From positions 5,599,356-5,663,355 of the forward strand of contig NZ_KB235896.1 of assembly GCF_000332135.1 (NCBI RefSeq): DNA of 64,000 nt. The letters are read 5' to 3'. Shown piece by piece: positions 1 to 9,361 of this stretch. The stretch is from Anabaena sp. PCC 7108 (GTDB lineage: Bacteria; Cyanobacteriota; Cyanobacteriia; Cyanobacteriales; Nostocaceae). The translations under genes and the position numbers were made by a program. The notes under the pieces were generated by a model, which was not told the origin of the DNA, did not search any database, and saw nothing but the letters and a program-made list of their open reading frames with translations. The first letter of the stretch is position 1; every line of letters starts with the position of its first letter.

Positions 1-1
1 T

Positions 2-1651
2 ACTAACTATTTACAACAATTTAAAGAGGAAACCTATTTAGAAATGCGGTCCTCACAACTAAATATGAGAACCACAGGGGTGGCTTCGCCTGTCTTGACA
101 ACCTCGAAATATCCCTTCACCCAGATTGTCGCCATCATAATTTTTAAGACCCTCCAATTCCACCTGAAAATCAAATATCGGGAACTAGAGCCAGATCGGG
201 ATGTCTTTCGAGGAAACAAACCGCCCCTTTGTATGGCTCAGTATGACAATTTGTTTGGCACTGCGCGAATTCCAGGAATCAGGTGCGACAGCTTTCAAAG
301 GGCGAAAAATTCCGAGCATATTGTGGTCATGCGACGGGATACATTTTACACCTTAAAGTTGCTCCCAGGAGATAAGTTGCCGACGGTGGAAGCTCTAGCA
401 CAGCAAATTAATTGGATTGTAGAAAATACTCATAAAGGGGAACCGCCTGTGGGAGTGCTGACAGCCCTCCCCAGAGAGCGGTGGGTAACAGTTCGCTCTT
501 ACCTCACGAACCTAGATGCAGAGAACGCTCGCTCTCTAGAACTATTGGATAGCGCCCTGTTTGTCGTCTGTTTGGACGAAATAACACCTCCCGATTTGGA
601 AACACTAGCAAGAACTGCCTTCACTGGAGATGGTGGGCGAAACCGCTGGTTCGATAAACCGATCCGACTCGTTTTCAACTCTGAGGGTCAGTTCGCTGTA
701 ACAATTGAACACAGTAATGTCGATGGCTATCCGGTAGCGCGGTTGATAAACGAGGTCAACCGGGAGCTTGAATCTCTTGAACAATCCCTAACAACCTCCA
801 GTTCAATCGAACTTGAACCCCCACAGCAACTGTGGTGGAAATTAGACCAAACACTCTTAGAAGAAGTAGCGCAGGCATTAACAGATGCAGAGAGTCTGAG
901 CGAACAAATTCAGATGGGGATAGGAATTTTCAACGAATTTGGGTCAGACTTTATTCATCAGCATGGTTTAAGTGCTGATGCTGTGTTTCTCCTGTCGCTA
1001 CAGATTGCTTACACTCGCCTGCATAGTAAGCTTCCTACTGGCGCTTGGCAAGCTGTACACAACAGAAGCTTCCGGTACGGGCGACACGACTATGCCTTAG
1101 TAATTACACCCGAATCTGTAGAACTAATTCAAGCCTTTACTGAGGGAGCTTCAGACGAAGTGCGATATGAGTCCCTAAAACGTGCTGTTAACGCTCGTTT
1201 CTCGCGAGTGTTTGACGCTAAAAACGGGCAGGGAGTGGTCATGCACCTTTATGCACTTTATAGCTTATCTCGCCATAAAGGTAGCGGTGTTCCCGATATT
1301 TTTCAAGATAAAACCTTTGAAGAATTTATCTTAGACCCAAGCTTCTCCGCTTCTACTCTAAGTAATAAAATGGGCGTAGAGATACTCTGCCCCAGTCCAT
1401 ATCGCGACTATGGAATCGGCTATGTCATCGATCGCAACAAGATTGGCTTTACTGTAACGAGCAAACATCTACAGCCGGAAAAATTTATTTCCCTTCTGAA
1501 GCAGTGTCTTTTGGAAGTAGGTGAACTTATCAGTAAAAATTCTAAATTAAATGGCGATCTTAACCAGCTGTCTAGACAAGAGACATACAATACAATTACA
1601 GCCAAGTCAAGTCTGAGTGCAGAAATTCAGCAATTCTCATTTTGGACTTAA
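2..1651 (+). CDS. carnitine/choline O-acyltransferase family protein (5' end outside the window)
   Basis: The reading frame is open from base 2, so the gene starts upstream of the window; 550 codons are visible. Enzymes of this family move acyl groups between CoA and carnitine or choline-like alcohols. Seen: a YLEMR segment followed by QYDNLFGTARIPG, a conserved stretch of the family, then the catalytic histidine context EHSNVDGYP (about residues 227-235 of the visible part), TGDGGRNRWFDKP upstream of it, and GRHDYALVITPES further on. Family members are about 600 residues, so only the N-terminus is missing. The C-terminal half diverges from the classical STS motif (SFSASTLSNK is the nearest). 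Acyltransferases of this type are unusual in cyanobacteria; the neighbouring FAAL fragment suggests a former acyl-lipid or polyketide locus. Substrate cannot be inferred. Confidence 0.75.
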   Translation, partial: TNYLQQFKEETYLEMRSSQLNMRTTGVASPVLTTSKYPFTQIVAIIIFKTLQFHLKIKYRELEPDRDVFRGNKPPLCMAQYDNLFGTARIPGIRCDSFQRAKNSEHIVVMRRDTFYTLKLLPGDKLPTVEALAQQINWIVENTHKGEPPVGVLTALPRERWVTVRSYLTNLDAENARSLELLDSALFVVCLDEITPPDLETLARTAFTGDGGRNRWFDKPIRLVFNSEGQFAVTIEHSNVDGYPVARLINEVNRELESLEQSLTTSSSIELEPPQQLWWKLDQTLLEEVAQALTDAESLSEQIQMGIGIFNEFGSDFIHQHGLSADAVFLLSLQIAYTRLHSKLPTGAWQAVHNRSFRYGRHDYALVITPESVELIQAFTEGASDEVRYESLKRAVNARFSRVFDAKNGQGVVMHLYALYSLSRHKGSGVPDIFQDKTFEEFILDPSFSASTLSNKMGVEILCPSPYRDYGIGYVIDRNKIGFTVTSKHLQPEKFISLLKQCLLEVGELISKNSKLNGDLNQLSRQETYNTITAKSSLSAEIQQFSFWT

Positions 1652-1812
1652 ACTCATCTCAGTTGCAAAAACTTGAACAAAAGAATAGGCTTTTTAGAGA
1701 ACACTATTGAGAAATATTTTTAATAGGTCGCGCAAAATTTTCAAAATGAGAATTGCTGGCAGAAATTTCCTTAAACTTTACGACTTTAGTAGACGTACTG
1801 CGCTACAGAGCC

Positions 1813-1989
1813 TTATACCCCACCTTCCGCACCCTAAACTGTCACACAACGAAAAATGGTCGTTTGGGGATTTGAGATTGGCGATCGCCACCTAAGATTT
1901 AGACTATTTTGTATCAAAATTATCCTCAAAGGTATTCAGAAATCCGAAATTACCGATTGTGACACCAGGGGTGCGGAAGGTGGGTTATA
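1813..1989. repeat. MITE-like element with inverted ends
   Basis: A 22-base end containing CCCCACCTTCCGCACC at 1813-1834 recurs inverted (GGTGCGGAAGGTGGG) at 1970-1989, and both ends are followed inward by a TGTCACA-like stretch. The element is about 177 bases, carries no transposase, and sits exactly at the 5' boundary of FAAL homology, so it probably truncated that gene. Confidence 0.6.
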
Positions 1990-2428
1990 CCAGCCTGACC
2001 AGACAGCTTATACATTTGTGCAAGATGGAAACATAGAAGCAGGTAGCTTGACTTATCAACAGTTGGATCGACGCGCCCGATCGCTGGCAGCTTATTTGCA
2101 GTCTCTAAAAGCCACTGGCGAACGGTCATTACTGCTGTTTCCACAGGGGTTGGAATTCATTACCGCCTTTTTTGGTTGCTTGTATGCGGGTGTTATCGCT
2201 ATTCCAGCCCCTCCCCCCGATCCTACGCGACTGAAACGAACCCTACCCCGATTGCAAGCGATCGCACGAGATGCCGGAGCAACCTTTATACTGACCACAT
2301 CCCGCATCATGACCCAGCTTGAGGAAAACCCATCGCTTGAGGGGGCGACAAAGAAGCTAAAAAGGTTGCTGGATAAGCATCACAGTCCTCATGCCCTGCT
2401 GATAAAATGGCATCTTATTGCGAACTAA
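1856..2428 (+). pseudogene. fatty acyl-AMP ligase (FAAL) / AMP-binding N-terminal fragment
   Basis: From about 1993 the translation reads QPDQTAYTFVQDG, then SLTYQQLDRRARSLAAYL, GERSLLLFPQGLEFITAFFG and AGVIAIPAPPPDP, the typical N-terminal subdomain of FAAL adenylating enzymes that load polyketide or lipopeptide assembly lines. Homology is lost after ATFILTTSRIMTQLEENPSLEGA (about 2345). The intact family needs roughly 580 residues with the acyl-AMP motifs A3-A8, none of which are present. The first 45 codons of the open frame lie in the MITE-like element and are not FAAL. I read this as a dead remnant, about 115 codons of real homology. Confidence 0.75.
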
Positions 2429-2618
2429 TGCCATCATTTCCAAGACCAATTCTTGACACTCATTCATAGAAACTATCCAACTAAGTAAGTCGGCGGGGAA
2501 ATTTATAACTATGTAACGGAAATTTAACAATTAGCAGCATTGTTAAATTTAATACGTTCTGTACTACATTTTCTTCTTTCTCCCCTAGCGTTCACCCCAT
2601 TTATAACGGCATAAGCAA

Positions 2619-2812
2619 GGTCTAACCGACTTTCCGCACTTCATCGTGTAATACACGTAGATTTCCAAAACCTGGCGAACAATGGTTAAATCAACAACCT
2701 AAATGACCAATGGTATTCAATATTAATACTTAATAATTTGAACATTATTAGGAATCTTTATTGAAAAGAGAGATAATACATTTTGAAGTGCGGAATGTGG
2801 GGTCTAACTCGT
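2619..2812. repeat. second MITE-like element
   Basis: GGTCTAACCGACTTTCCGCACTTCA at 2619 onward is matched by an inverted copy, TGAAGTGCGGAATGTGGGGTCTAAC, at about 2782-2808 with a few mismatches. Its CCGCACTTC / GAAGTGCGGAA core resembles the ends of the element at 1813-1989, so both probably belong to one family. It lies downstream of the FAAL fragment; nothing coding was seen inside. Confidence 0.45.
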
Positions 2813-2874
2813 CCTCAAACATTTGTCCCGATAGCTCATCTTTTTTCAGATGCTGCCACTCCAATTCAATTGGA

Positions 2875-2900
2875 TACCCTTCGGGAAGCAAGCTACATCT
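2875..2900. repeat. 26-base dispersed repeat, copy 1
   Basis: TACCCTTCGGGAAGCAAGC and the following bases up to ACATCT are identical to 13755-13780. The CTTCGGGAAG core is part of a family of short dispersed sequences also seen elsewhere in this DNA. Confidence 0.8.
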
Positions 2901-3084
2901 CGGAGCAATATTTAGGTAAAAAGAAAATGTATAAATTCTGACTTTCCCACTTTGACCATAACTGTTGTACTTCTTGGCATCGGTGTATTGGACTGTTATC
3001 CTGCACTATTACTCTTATACGTCCCAATTTTTCCGCCTCTTGGGCTTCATACTCCATCATTTGGATATAAGATTTGCGATTCAC

Positions 3085-3237
3085 TGTGACTTGAACCATA
3101 ACTTGGGCTAAATTGTGAACCATAAAACGAGCCATAAGTAACGGCAAAATAAGCCTTACGGGAAAAAGCGAAATAAAACTTTGCATCAAATAATGAACCA
3201 AAGTAGATTTTCTGCATCATAATATGAACATGAGTAG
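3085..3237. repeat. left-end repeats of the Tn7-like element (putative TnsB sites)
   Basis: Two direct copies of a site TGAACCATAA...GGCTA/GAGCCA begin at 3091 and 3116, 25 bases apart. A second pair, TGCATCA..ATGAAC..AGTAGA, lies at 3182-3207 and 3213-3238, 31 bases apart. The right end carries the same core, which is why I read these as transposase-binding sites. Confidence 0.5.
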
Positions 3238-3469
3238 AGAAAACCCTGGCGGACGAAACCCCAAGCAAACAACCAGCTTTAAACAGCACAAAAATCAACT
3301 TTCATCCCAAAATATGATTCAAAATAACCAAGATATGCTTCACTCCCCCCACAATAAGTAATATAGACTTGTGTAGTGAAACTCCAAAACTGCCTTTAGA
3401 CATAGGGTTTAGGGGGAGTTAAGAAAAAATAAAGCTCTAACACACACCTACCTATCATCTTCTAGTTCC

Positions 3470-6187
3470 ATGAACTCCTCTGAATTTGACCAATGGTGTT
3501 CCCAACAGCAACTAACGGCGCAGACAAAAGACCTAATTGCCACAATCAGGTCAGCCCAACCCTCACGCCGTGTACAAGGACGCGCCAAAAACGTCAGCGG
3601 AGTTTACCCCAGCCGGAAAATGGGTCAAACCATCCAATTTGAAAGCCACACCGTAGAACTGTGGGCAATCTACCAAATGGAACACGACCCAGAAGTATTG
3701 GAATACTACGACCAGCCACCCCCCTTCAAAATCCAGTACCACAACAAAACAGGACGCAAAATAGGTCACTACCATACCCCAGACTTCTTCGTGTTGAGAA
3801 CGTCGGGTGCCGCCTGGGAGGAATGGAAAACCGAAACCGAACTCAAACGACTAGCCGAAAAATACCCCGGACGCTACCAAAAAACTGCCGACGGTAAATG
3901 GCACAGCCCACCAGGAACAGCCCATGCTTCTTCCTATGGACTCAAATACCATATCCGCACCGATAGCGAACTGCATCCCATCTTCACCCAAAACCTCATC
4001 TTCCTAGAAGACTACCTGAGATTCAAAACCAACATCCCCCACACCATCACAGAACAAATAATCACCACAGTCCAAGCCCACCCCGGAATCACCATAACCG
4101 CCACACTGTCCTCAATCCCCGGAATCAGAGCCAACGACATCTACGCCATAATAGCCACAGAGCAACTCTACGTAGACCTGTATGCAGCACCCCTAGTAGA
4201 ACACTGGCGAGTACAGCTATATCTAGACCAACAAACCCATCAAGCTTACACACATCTAGCCATAACTTCACAGCATCATCAACCAATACCCCCATCCACA
4301 GCACTCCTACCAAACACAATCCTGCTGTGGGACTCCAAGCCCTGGACATTAGTAAATATTGGTGAAACCAGCACCACACTCCTACCCGAAATTGGACAAC
4401 CCATCCAACTACCAACAGCATATTTCCGGCAACTATTGGAAAGCGGCAGCATCAAAATTCAAAACTCAGAAAAACAAGCAACCATCAACGATACAGTCCA
4501 GGCACTCATGGATGCCGCCTCCCCAACCGACCTGAGCCTTGCCAATCAGCGATTTCATCTAGTACAAGCCTATATTCAGCGCCACACAGATATCTACAAA
4601 GACATAGCTCCAAGCACCCTGAAACGATGGGTAAAACAGTTTCGAGAAGCCGAAGCTCGGTATGGTTGCGGTTATGTTGGTTTACTACCACAGGCAAAAA
4701 ATCGAGGAAATCGTCACCCCAAAGCACCAAACCAATCAAGCGAATTACTAGATAAATTTATTACCGAACACTTCGAGACACCAAGACAAGCTCCCGCCGC
4801 TTCAGTCTATAGATTATATGTCAGAGCTTGCAACGAATTAAATATACAACCCCTGAGTTCTCGTACCTTTTATCACCGCCTCAAACAGCGACCAATCCAC
4901 GAACAAACCAAAAAACGTCAGGGAGCAAAAGCCGCATATTCAACAGAACCAACAATCTTAGAACTAACCAAAACTACACCCCAACACGGAGACAGACCCT
5001 TTGCCATCGTTCACATTGACCACACCCAACTCGACATCGAACTACGCTCTGTGGCCACAGGACGGAACTTAGGCAGACCTTGGCTGACATTACTAATTGA
5101 TGCCTATTCCCGACGGATAATGTCCGTTTATCTCACCTTTGACCCACCCAGTTACAGGTCTTGCATGATGGTACTACGGTCTTGTGTCCAGCGTTTTGGT
5201 CGTTTTCCCCAAGCCGTAGTCGTAGATGGAGGTAAAGAATTTCATAGTATCTACTTTGACACCCTACTAGCACGCTACCACTGCATCAAGAAAACCAGAC
5301 CTGGTGGCAAACCGCGTTTTGGTTCAGTCATAGAGCGATTATTCGGCACAACAAATACCGAGTTTGTGTACAACCTTTTAGGCAACACCCAAGCCAGTAA
5401 ACAGCCACGGCAACTTACTAAAGCTGTTGACCCCAAACAACTTGCCGTGTGGACATTGGCAGATTTATATACCTATCTAAGTGAGTGGGCATACTCTGTG
5501 TACGACAACTTAGAGCATGATTCCTTGGGGACAACACCATTACAAGTTTATACAGACACTTTAGAAAGAACAGGAGAACGAGAACACCGACACATTGCCT
5601 ACAACGAAGACTTCCTCATGTCCACACGTCCCAGCACACCTAAAGGAACGGCTTTAATCCAGCCTGGAGTGGGAATTAAAGTCAATTATCTTTATTACTG
5701 GAATGATGCTTTCCGTAATCCGGGGGTAGAAAAAACCAAAGTTCCCGTGCGTTATGACCCCTTTGATATGGGTGTAGCTTATGCCTACTTGGAGGGACGC
5801 TGGGTTAAATGTATCTCCCAGTATTACAGCACCTTTGTCGGACGCACAGAAAAAGAAGTGCTGTTAGCCGCAGAGGAAATCAGACAAAAGGACAAGCGTA
5901 ATTCTGTCAGTACGAATATCTCAGCTAAACGCCTAGCAGATTTTATTGCCTCAGCGCAAGAGCATGAAACCTTGTTACTGCAAAGATTACGGGATTTGGA
6001 AGCCAAAAGTGTACTGGAAAATTTAACGTCCCATCTTTATGAGGTATCGTCAGCCACCCAAGTTCAAGTTATACCGCAGTCCCCAATCAACAAGTCAAAC
6101 GGTGAAGATGTCTCCACAGTTCATAAAACTGAAAATATCCAACAGTTGGATGTCACAAAACTACCTGTCTTTGAGGAATACAGATAA
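3470..6187 (+). CDS. tnsAB: Tn7-like transposase, TnsA-TnsB fusion
   Basis: A 905-residue fusion of the TnsA endonuclease, which cuts the 5' ends of the element, and the TnsB DDE transposase, which cuts and joins the 3' ends. TnsA part: VELWAIYQMEHDPEVLEYYDQP, then HTPDFFV and EEWKTE give the expected catalytic trio, about E63, D105 and K120. TnsB part: IVHIDHTQLD (D near 516), VVVDGGKEF (D near 584) and SVIERLFGTTNTEF (E near 621) form the DDE triad of the RNase H fold; DNA-binding helical domains precede it. Such fusions are known from cyanobacterial Tn7-like elements, including some CRISPR-associated ones, but no Cas genes are in this window. The stop overlaps the tnsC start (TAATG), showing one operon. 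Confidence 0.92.
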   Translation: MNSSEFDQWCSQQQLTAQTKDLIATIRSAQPSRRVQGRAKNVSGVYPSRKMGQTIQFESHTVELWAIYQMEHDPEVLEYYDQPPPFKIQYHNKTGRKIGHYHTPDFFVLRTSGAAWEEWKTETELKRLAEKYPGRYQKTADGKWHSPPGTAHASSYGLKYHIRTDSELHPIFTQNLIFLEDYLRFKTNIPHTITEQIITTVQAHPGITITATLSSIPGIRANDIYAIIATEQLYVDLYAAPLVEHWRVQLYLDQQTHQAYTHLAITSQHHQPIPPSTALLPNTILLWDSKPWTLVNIGETSTTLLPEIGQPIQLPTAYFRQLLESGSIKIQNSEKQATINDTVQALMDAASPTDLSLANQRFHLVQAYIQRHTDIYKDIAPSTLKRWVKQFREAEARYGCGYVGLLPQAKNRGNRHPKAPNQSSELLDKFITEHFETPRQAPAASVYRLYVRACNELNIQPLSSRTFYHRLKQRPIHEQTKKRQGAKAAYSTEPTILELTKTTPQHGDRPFAIVHIDHTQLDIELRSVATGRNLGRPWLTLLIDAYSRRIMSVYLTFDPPSYRSCMMVLRSCVQRFGRFPQAVVVDGGKEFHSIYFDTLLARYHCIKKTRPGGKPRFGSVIERLFGTTNTEFVYNLLGNTQASKQPRQLTKAVDPKQLAVWTLADLYTYLSEWAYSVYDNLEHDSLGTTPLQVYTDTLERTGEREHRHIAYNEDFLMSTRPSTPKGTALIQPGVGIKVNYLYYWNDAFRNPGVEKTKVPVRYDPFDMGVAYAYLEGRWVKCISQYYSTFVGRTEKEVLLAAEEIRQKDKRNSVSTNISAKRLADFIASAQEHETLLLQRLRDLEAKSVLENLTSHLYEVSSATQVQVIPQSPINKSNGEDVSTVHKTENIQQLDVTKLPVFEEYR

Positions 6188-7740
6188 TGGAGAACTTTCC
6201 TGAATCAGCACAGTCCCAACTCAACCAATTCAAGGAATATGCGATATCTCATCCGCAGTTGGCGCAAGTGGATATGCTACTCATGGGTGCGATTCGTGAA
6301 CCTGCGGGATTTGCTCACGTCCTGGTGTATGGACCTTCTGGTGTGGGAAAGACGACGATGATTCGCCAAATTACTAGACGGTTAAATGGGACTACTGTTG
6401 ACCAGAATGGTTTTCGTGAAGCAGGCTATCGCAATGGCAATGGTTCTCCAATACCACTGTTACTGGTAGAAACACGACCTCCTGACGGTGGGATGTTTAA
6501 TCGGGCTGATTATTACCGCACGGCACTGAGGTTGTTGGGAGAACCATACTACGAGCGGCGAATGATGGTGGATATTGATGCCGAGCAGACTTGGGAGAAA
6601 AAGGGGCGGGGACGCAGTAAAACGGCACAGTTCAATGATTCTCCTGAACTGCGTCAGGCTTTGGAAGAGGCGATGAGCAAACGCGGTGTTAAGGCTGTGA
6701 TTTTGGATGAGGCACAGCATTTAATGAAGATTGGTAGTGGGGCTAGTGGTGGTAAGCTTTTAGACCAGTTGGACTGGATTAAGTCAATGACGAATGTGAC
6801 TGGTGTACTGCATATTCTCATTGGCACTTATGAACTTTTGAATTTTCGCAATTTAAGTGGACAGGCATCACGCCGGGGGTTGGATATTCATTTTCCCCGT
6901 TATTTGTTTCAAAATGAACAAGATAGGCAGGATTTTCAGGGATTTTTACTGGCGCTGCTGAGGCAAGTTCCCCTTCAGGTTGATATTCCGGCTTTGATGC
7001 AGCATTGGTTTTATTTTTATGAGCGTTCTATTGGTTGTGTGGGTGTATTGAAGGATTGGTTAATTCGGGCTGTGGCGGCGGCGTTGCATGATGGCTGTGA
7101 TACACTGACTTTGGAACGGTTGTATGAACATACTCTTTCTCTTGCTCAGTGTGAACGCATGGCGATAGAGGCGACTGAGGGGGAACAAAAACTCTGTTAT
7201 ATGGAAAGTCGTCGTGAACACTTATGGCATTTGCTACAGATGGGGATGACTTCGACTTCGGTTCCTGGTGGGATTGTGGATTTATCGTCGGGGGTAAAGT
7301 CTACTGTTGCACCTGTTTCTACTGCTACTGCTAAATCTACTCGGAAAAAACGTTCTGAATCTCAGACAGCACAGGCTGATACTCCTACTCCAGAAACAAT
7401 GGCTGGCAGTCCGGAATCAAAGAAGAGGCAAACTCGAAAAAAGAAGGAATCTCCTGTGGTAGTAACGGAAACTACACAGAACACCCAAGAAACAACGCAG
7501 GATACACCCAGTTCTTTGGTTGAGACAGCAGAAGTGCAAACCCCGCCTAAGAAGAGACAAACTCGCAAAAAGAAGGATACTGCTGTAGTTTCAGAGGAAA
7601 TGCCGCAAGATATACAAAGTTCTGAGCCTGTAGAGGTGTCTTTAACAACTGAGCCATCTACCGTTGAAGCAGTTCCCAAGAAAAATGCTCGTAGGAGTGT
7701 TGGGCAACGCAAGCCACAACGAGATAAGGTTGGGGAGTAG
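6187..7740 (+). CDS. tnsC: TnsC-type AAA+ ATPase of the Tn7-like element
   Basis: TnsC proteins bind ATP, form filaments on target DNA and pass the target to the transposase. The Walker A motif YGPSGVGKTTM is at about residues 49-59 and Walker B AVILDEAQH at about 175-183; TNVTGVLHILIGTYELL matches the sensor region of this family. After residue 365 comes a 150-residue low-complexity tail with basic repeats (KKRQTRKKKES, KKRQTRKKKDT) that I do not know from typical TnsC proteins; it may bind DNA. It is translationally coupled to tnsAB. No TniQ or TnsD, which normally selects the target, follows. Confidence 0.9.
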   Translation: MENFPESAQSQLNQFKEYAISHPQLAQVDMLLMGAIREPAGFAHVLVYGPSGVGKTTMIRQITRRLNGTTVDQNGFREAGYRNGNGSPIPLLLVETRPPDGGMFNRADYYRTALRLLGEPYYERRMMVDIDAEQTWEKKGRGRSKTAQFNDSPELRQALEEAMSKRGVKAVILDEAQHLMKIGSGASGGKLLDQLDWIKSMTNVTGVLHILIGTYELLNFRNLSGQASRRGLDIHFPRYLFQNEQDRQDFQGFLLALLRQVPLQVDIPALMQHWFYFYERSIGCVGVLKDWLIRAVAAALHDGCDTLTLERLYEHTLSLAQCERMAIEATEGEQKLCYMESRREHLWHLLQMGMTSTSVPGGIVDLSSGVKSTVAPVSTATAKSTRKKRSESQTAQADTPTPETMAGSPESKKRQTRKKKESPVVVTETTQNTQETTQDTPSSLVETAEVQTPPKKRQTRKKKDTAVVSEEMPQDIQSSEPVEVSLTTEPSTVEAVPKKNARRSVGQRKPQRDKVGE

Positions 7741-8451
7741 TTACAAAATTTACAATCTTTTGCTCAATAGAGTAATGAATTGATTCAGAGCTTTTTGGGT
7801 TGTTTTGTATCCTGGGGCTTGCTTACCTAATTTTAGTTCCTGTAATACTTGCTCACGTAAAGCTTCAAGTTCTTTCATGTTGGGCAGTGTCGGTGTATGC
7901 GTTTCCACAATTGAAGGTTGTTGATCTTGATTCTTATCTTTCCGTATATTACACGGAAAAGTGTCTGTTTTTTCCTATGTATTACTTGGAAAAAGGAATT
8001 TTCTACTTTCACATTTTTTTGAAGCATAAAATGGACATCGGCTTTGTGAAGCATAAAGTGAGCCAAAAGCTCATTTTATGCTTCAAGTCACAATCCTACC
8101 TTTTTTTGGGATTCAAAAACGAGGATCTTTAAATCTGAACATCCCAAACAAAATTTTCTCCGTATAAATACACGATGTTTATTGTAATAAAAATATAGGC
8201 ATACTGGAATTAGTTTTTAGCGATGCCTTCGGCGGGCGTTGCGATTGCGATCGCACGTTTTTTACCAGACCTCACCAAATCGCGTTGCTCCCGCATAGCT
8301 TCTAGTATCATTGAGAAAATCCTGATCAATCAGATTGTACAGTAGAGCGGGTAATGAGTGGTGGCGAGCATCACTTTACTGGCTCTATCAATGTGTATAG
8401 AATTACTGTCTGCTAACGCAGACATAACTGAAAACCGCACAATTAAAACCC
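7741..8451. other. intergenic region with transposon right end and palindromes
   Basis: No gene is supported. Seen: hairpin-forming CCGTATATTACACGG at 7942-7956; the putative right-end TnsB sites at 8009-8092, the last two forming a large inverted pair; and a dispersed palindrome, GCGATGCCTTCGGCGGGCG then GCGATCGC, at 8220-8256. The remaining sequence up to the primase gene shows nothing I recognise. Confidence 0.5.
8009..8092. repeat. right-end repeats of the Tn7-like element
   Basis: Three copies of TGAAGCATAAA[A/G]TG lie at about 8009, 8045 and, inverted, 8067-8092. The inverted copy continues outward to ACA at 8092, mirroring the TGT at 3085. The last two copies are head to head and could form a stem. 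Confidence 0.5.
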
Positions 8452-9352
8452 ATGCTGAAAAAAACCACAAACCCAAAAACTAATTGACACCCTCAAAATA
8501 CTCCCCCCACACTGGCCTATCATCCCCACCCAGGGAAAAAGACCATTAGGGTATCAATGGGAACAACACCCCTGGTCTCCTCAAGCATTGCTGAACCAAC
8601 TACAGCAATATGAGAAAGTCCCAGTCAGAAACCGCCATCACGGTTTTTACAAAATAACCCCCACAGGTATAGGTGTCCTTTGCGGTCAAAACTCCCAGGA
8701 ATTTTTAATCGCCATAGACTGTGATGGATACAGCGCCCATGCAGCAATCATCGCTCACCAACCACTACCCACCACAGTTGCATTTACATCAGGACGACCA
8801 GGAAGGGCGCAATATTTACTAAAATTGCCAGGTAACACTCACCTTAAACTCAAATCCTGTAAAATCACCACCGCCCCCGGTGAAGTTTTAGAATTTAGAG
8901 GTACTAAACTACCATCAATACTTCCCCCCAGTATTCATCCACAAACAGGTTATTATCGTTGGCTGAGTGGTTGTCGTCCTGACCAAATCGAAATAGCGAT
9001 CGCACCATCTTGGATAATTGAACAGATGACCAAACGTGCGAAACCACCAAAAATAGACTACCACAAAAACAGTAATACCTTACCAACAAATCCAGAATTT
9101 ACAGGTGAGGAGACAGAAACAGCACTGCTACTACTAGAAATTATTCATCCTCGCTTTGCAGATAAATATGATTCATGGATCAAGGTAGGAATGGCTTTGA
9201 AATCAGTCAATCCTACCCTGCTTTCTGCTTGGGAGGAATGGAGTCAGCTATCAGCTAAATACACACCAGGGGAGTGTGAATACAAATGGCAATCATTCAA
9301 GAAATGGGGAATGAATATGCAGATTTTACACCGTTTAGCTAATCTTTCTTAA
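8452..9352 (+). CDS. primase-like protein (Prim-Pol N-domain remnant plus PriCT-type C-domain), start frameshifted
   Basis: The protein resembles plasmid bifunctional primase-polymerases: WPIIPTQGKRPLGYQWEQ near the start, IDCDGYSAH and AFTSGRPGRAQYLLK in the middle (the IDCDG is the acidic metal-binding type motif), and a C-terminal PriCT-like helical domain (ADKYDSWIKVGMALKS...AWEEWSQLSAKY). It is about 300 residues, shorter than most family members. The homologous frame is open from 8459 but has no ATG; an ATG at 8452 is in another frame and joins it perfectly if one A is removed from the seven-A run at 8458-8464. So this is a frameshift mutation, a sequencing error, slippage, or a non-ATG start (TTG at 8588 would lose the conserved N-terminus). 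It heads the ubiquitin-like cassette, 9 bases before the next gene. Confidence 0.6.
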
Positions 9353-9361
9353 CTACTAATT

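Larger units (their letters stand above)
2429..3084. other. intergenic region without a supported gene
   Basis: No plausible coding sequence was recognised. The stretch holds the MITE-like element at 2619-2812 and, at 2875-2900, a 26-base sequence (TACCCTTCGGGAAGC core) that recurs identically at 13755-13780. Confidence 0.5.
3085..8092 (+). mobile_element. candidate minimal Tn7-like transposon (TnsAB-TnsC)
   Basis: The left boundary TGTGACTTGAACCATAA (3085) is matched by the inverted right boundary: read from the right end inward, 8092 downward gives TGTGACTTGAAGCATAA. Both start with TGT, as Tn7-like ends do. Further copies of the TGAA[C/G]CATAAA core occur at 3115 (TGTGAACCATAAAACGAGCC), 8009 and 8045 (TGTGAAGCATAAAGTGAGCC), consistent with multiple TnsB-binding sites. 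Inside are only the TnsA-TnsB fusion and TnsC. The five bases flanking the ends (TTCAC left, ATCCT right) do not match, so no target duplication supports these exact ends; a rearranged or mis-assigned end is possible. Confidence 0.55.

Noticed and set aside
1707-1895. Open frame of 62 codons before the FAAL fragment
   Set aside because: It runs into the MITE-like end and has no recognisable features.
2893-3298. Two minus-strand open frames
   Set aside because: They cover the left-end transposon repeats and have no features of real proteins.
3085-8092. CRISPR-associated transposon
   Set aside because: The TnsAB fusion is of the type found in some CRISPR-associated elements, but no Cas gene, TniQ or CRISPR repeats were seen nearby.
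7800-8132. Open frame of 110 codons after tnsC
   Set aside because: It spans the repeated transposon end sites, has a repetitive hydrophobic translation and no ribosome binding site.
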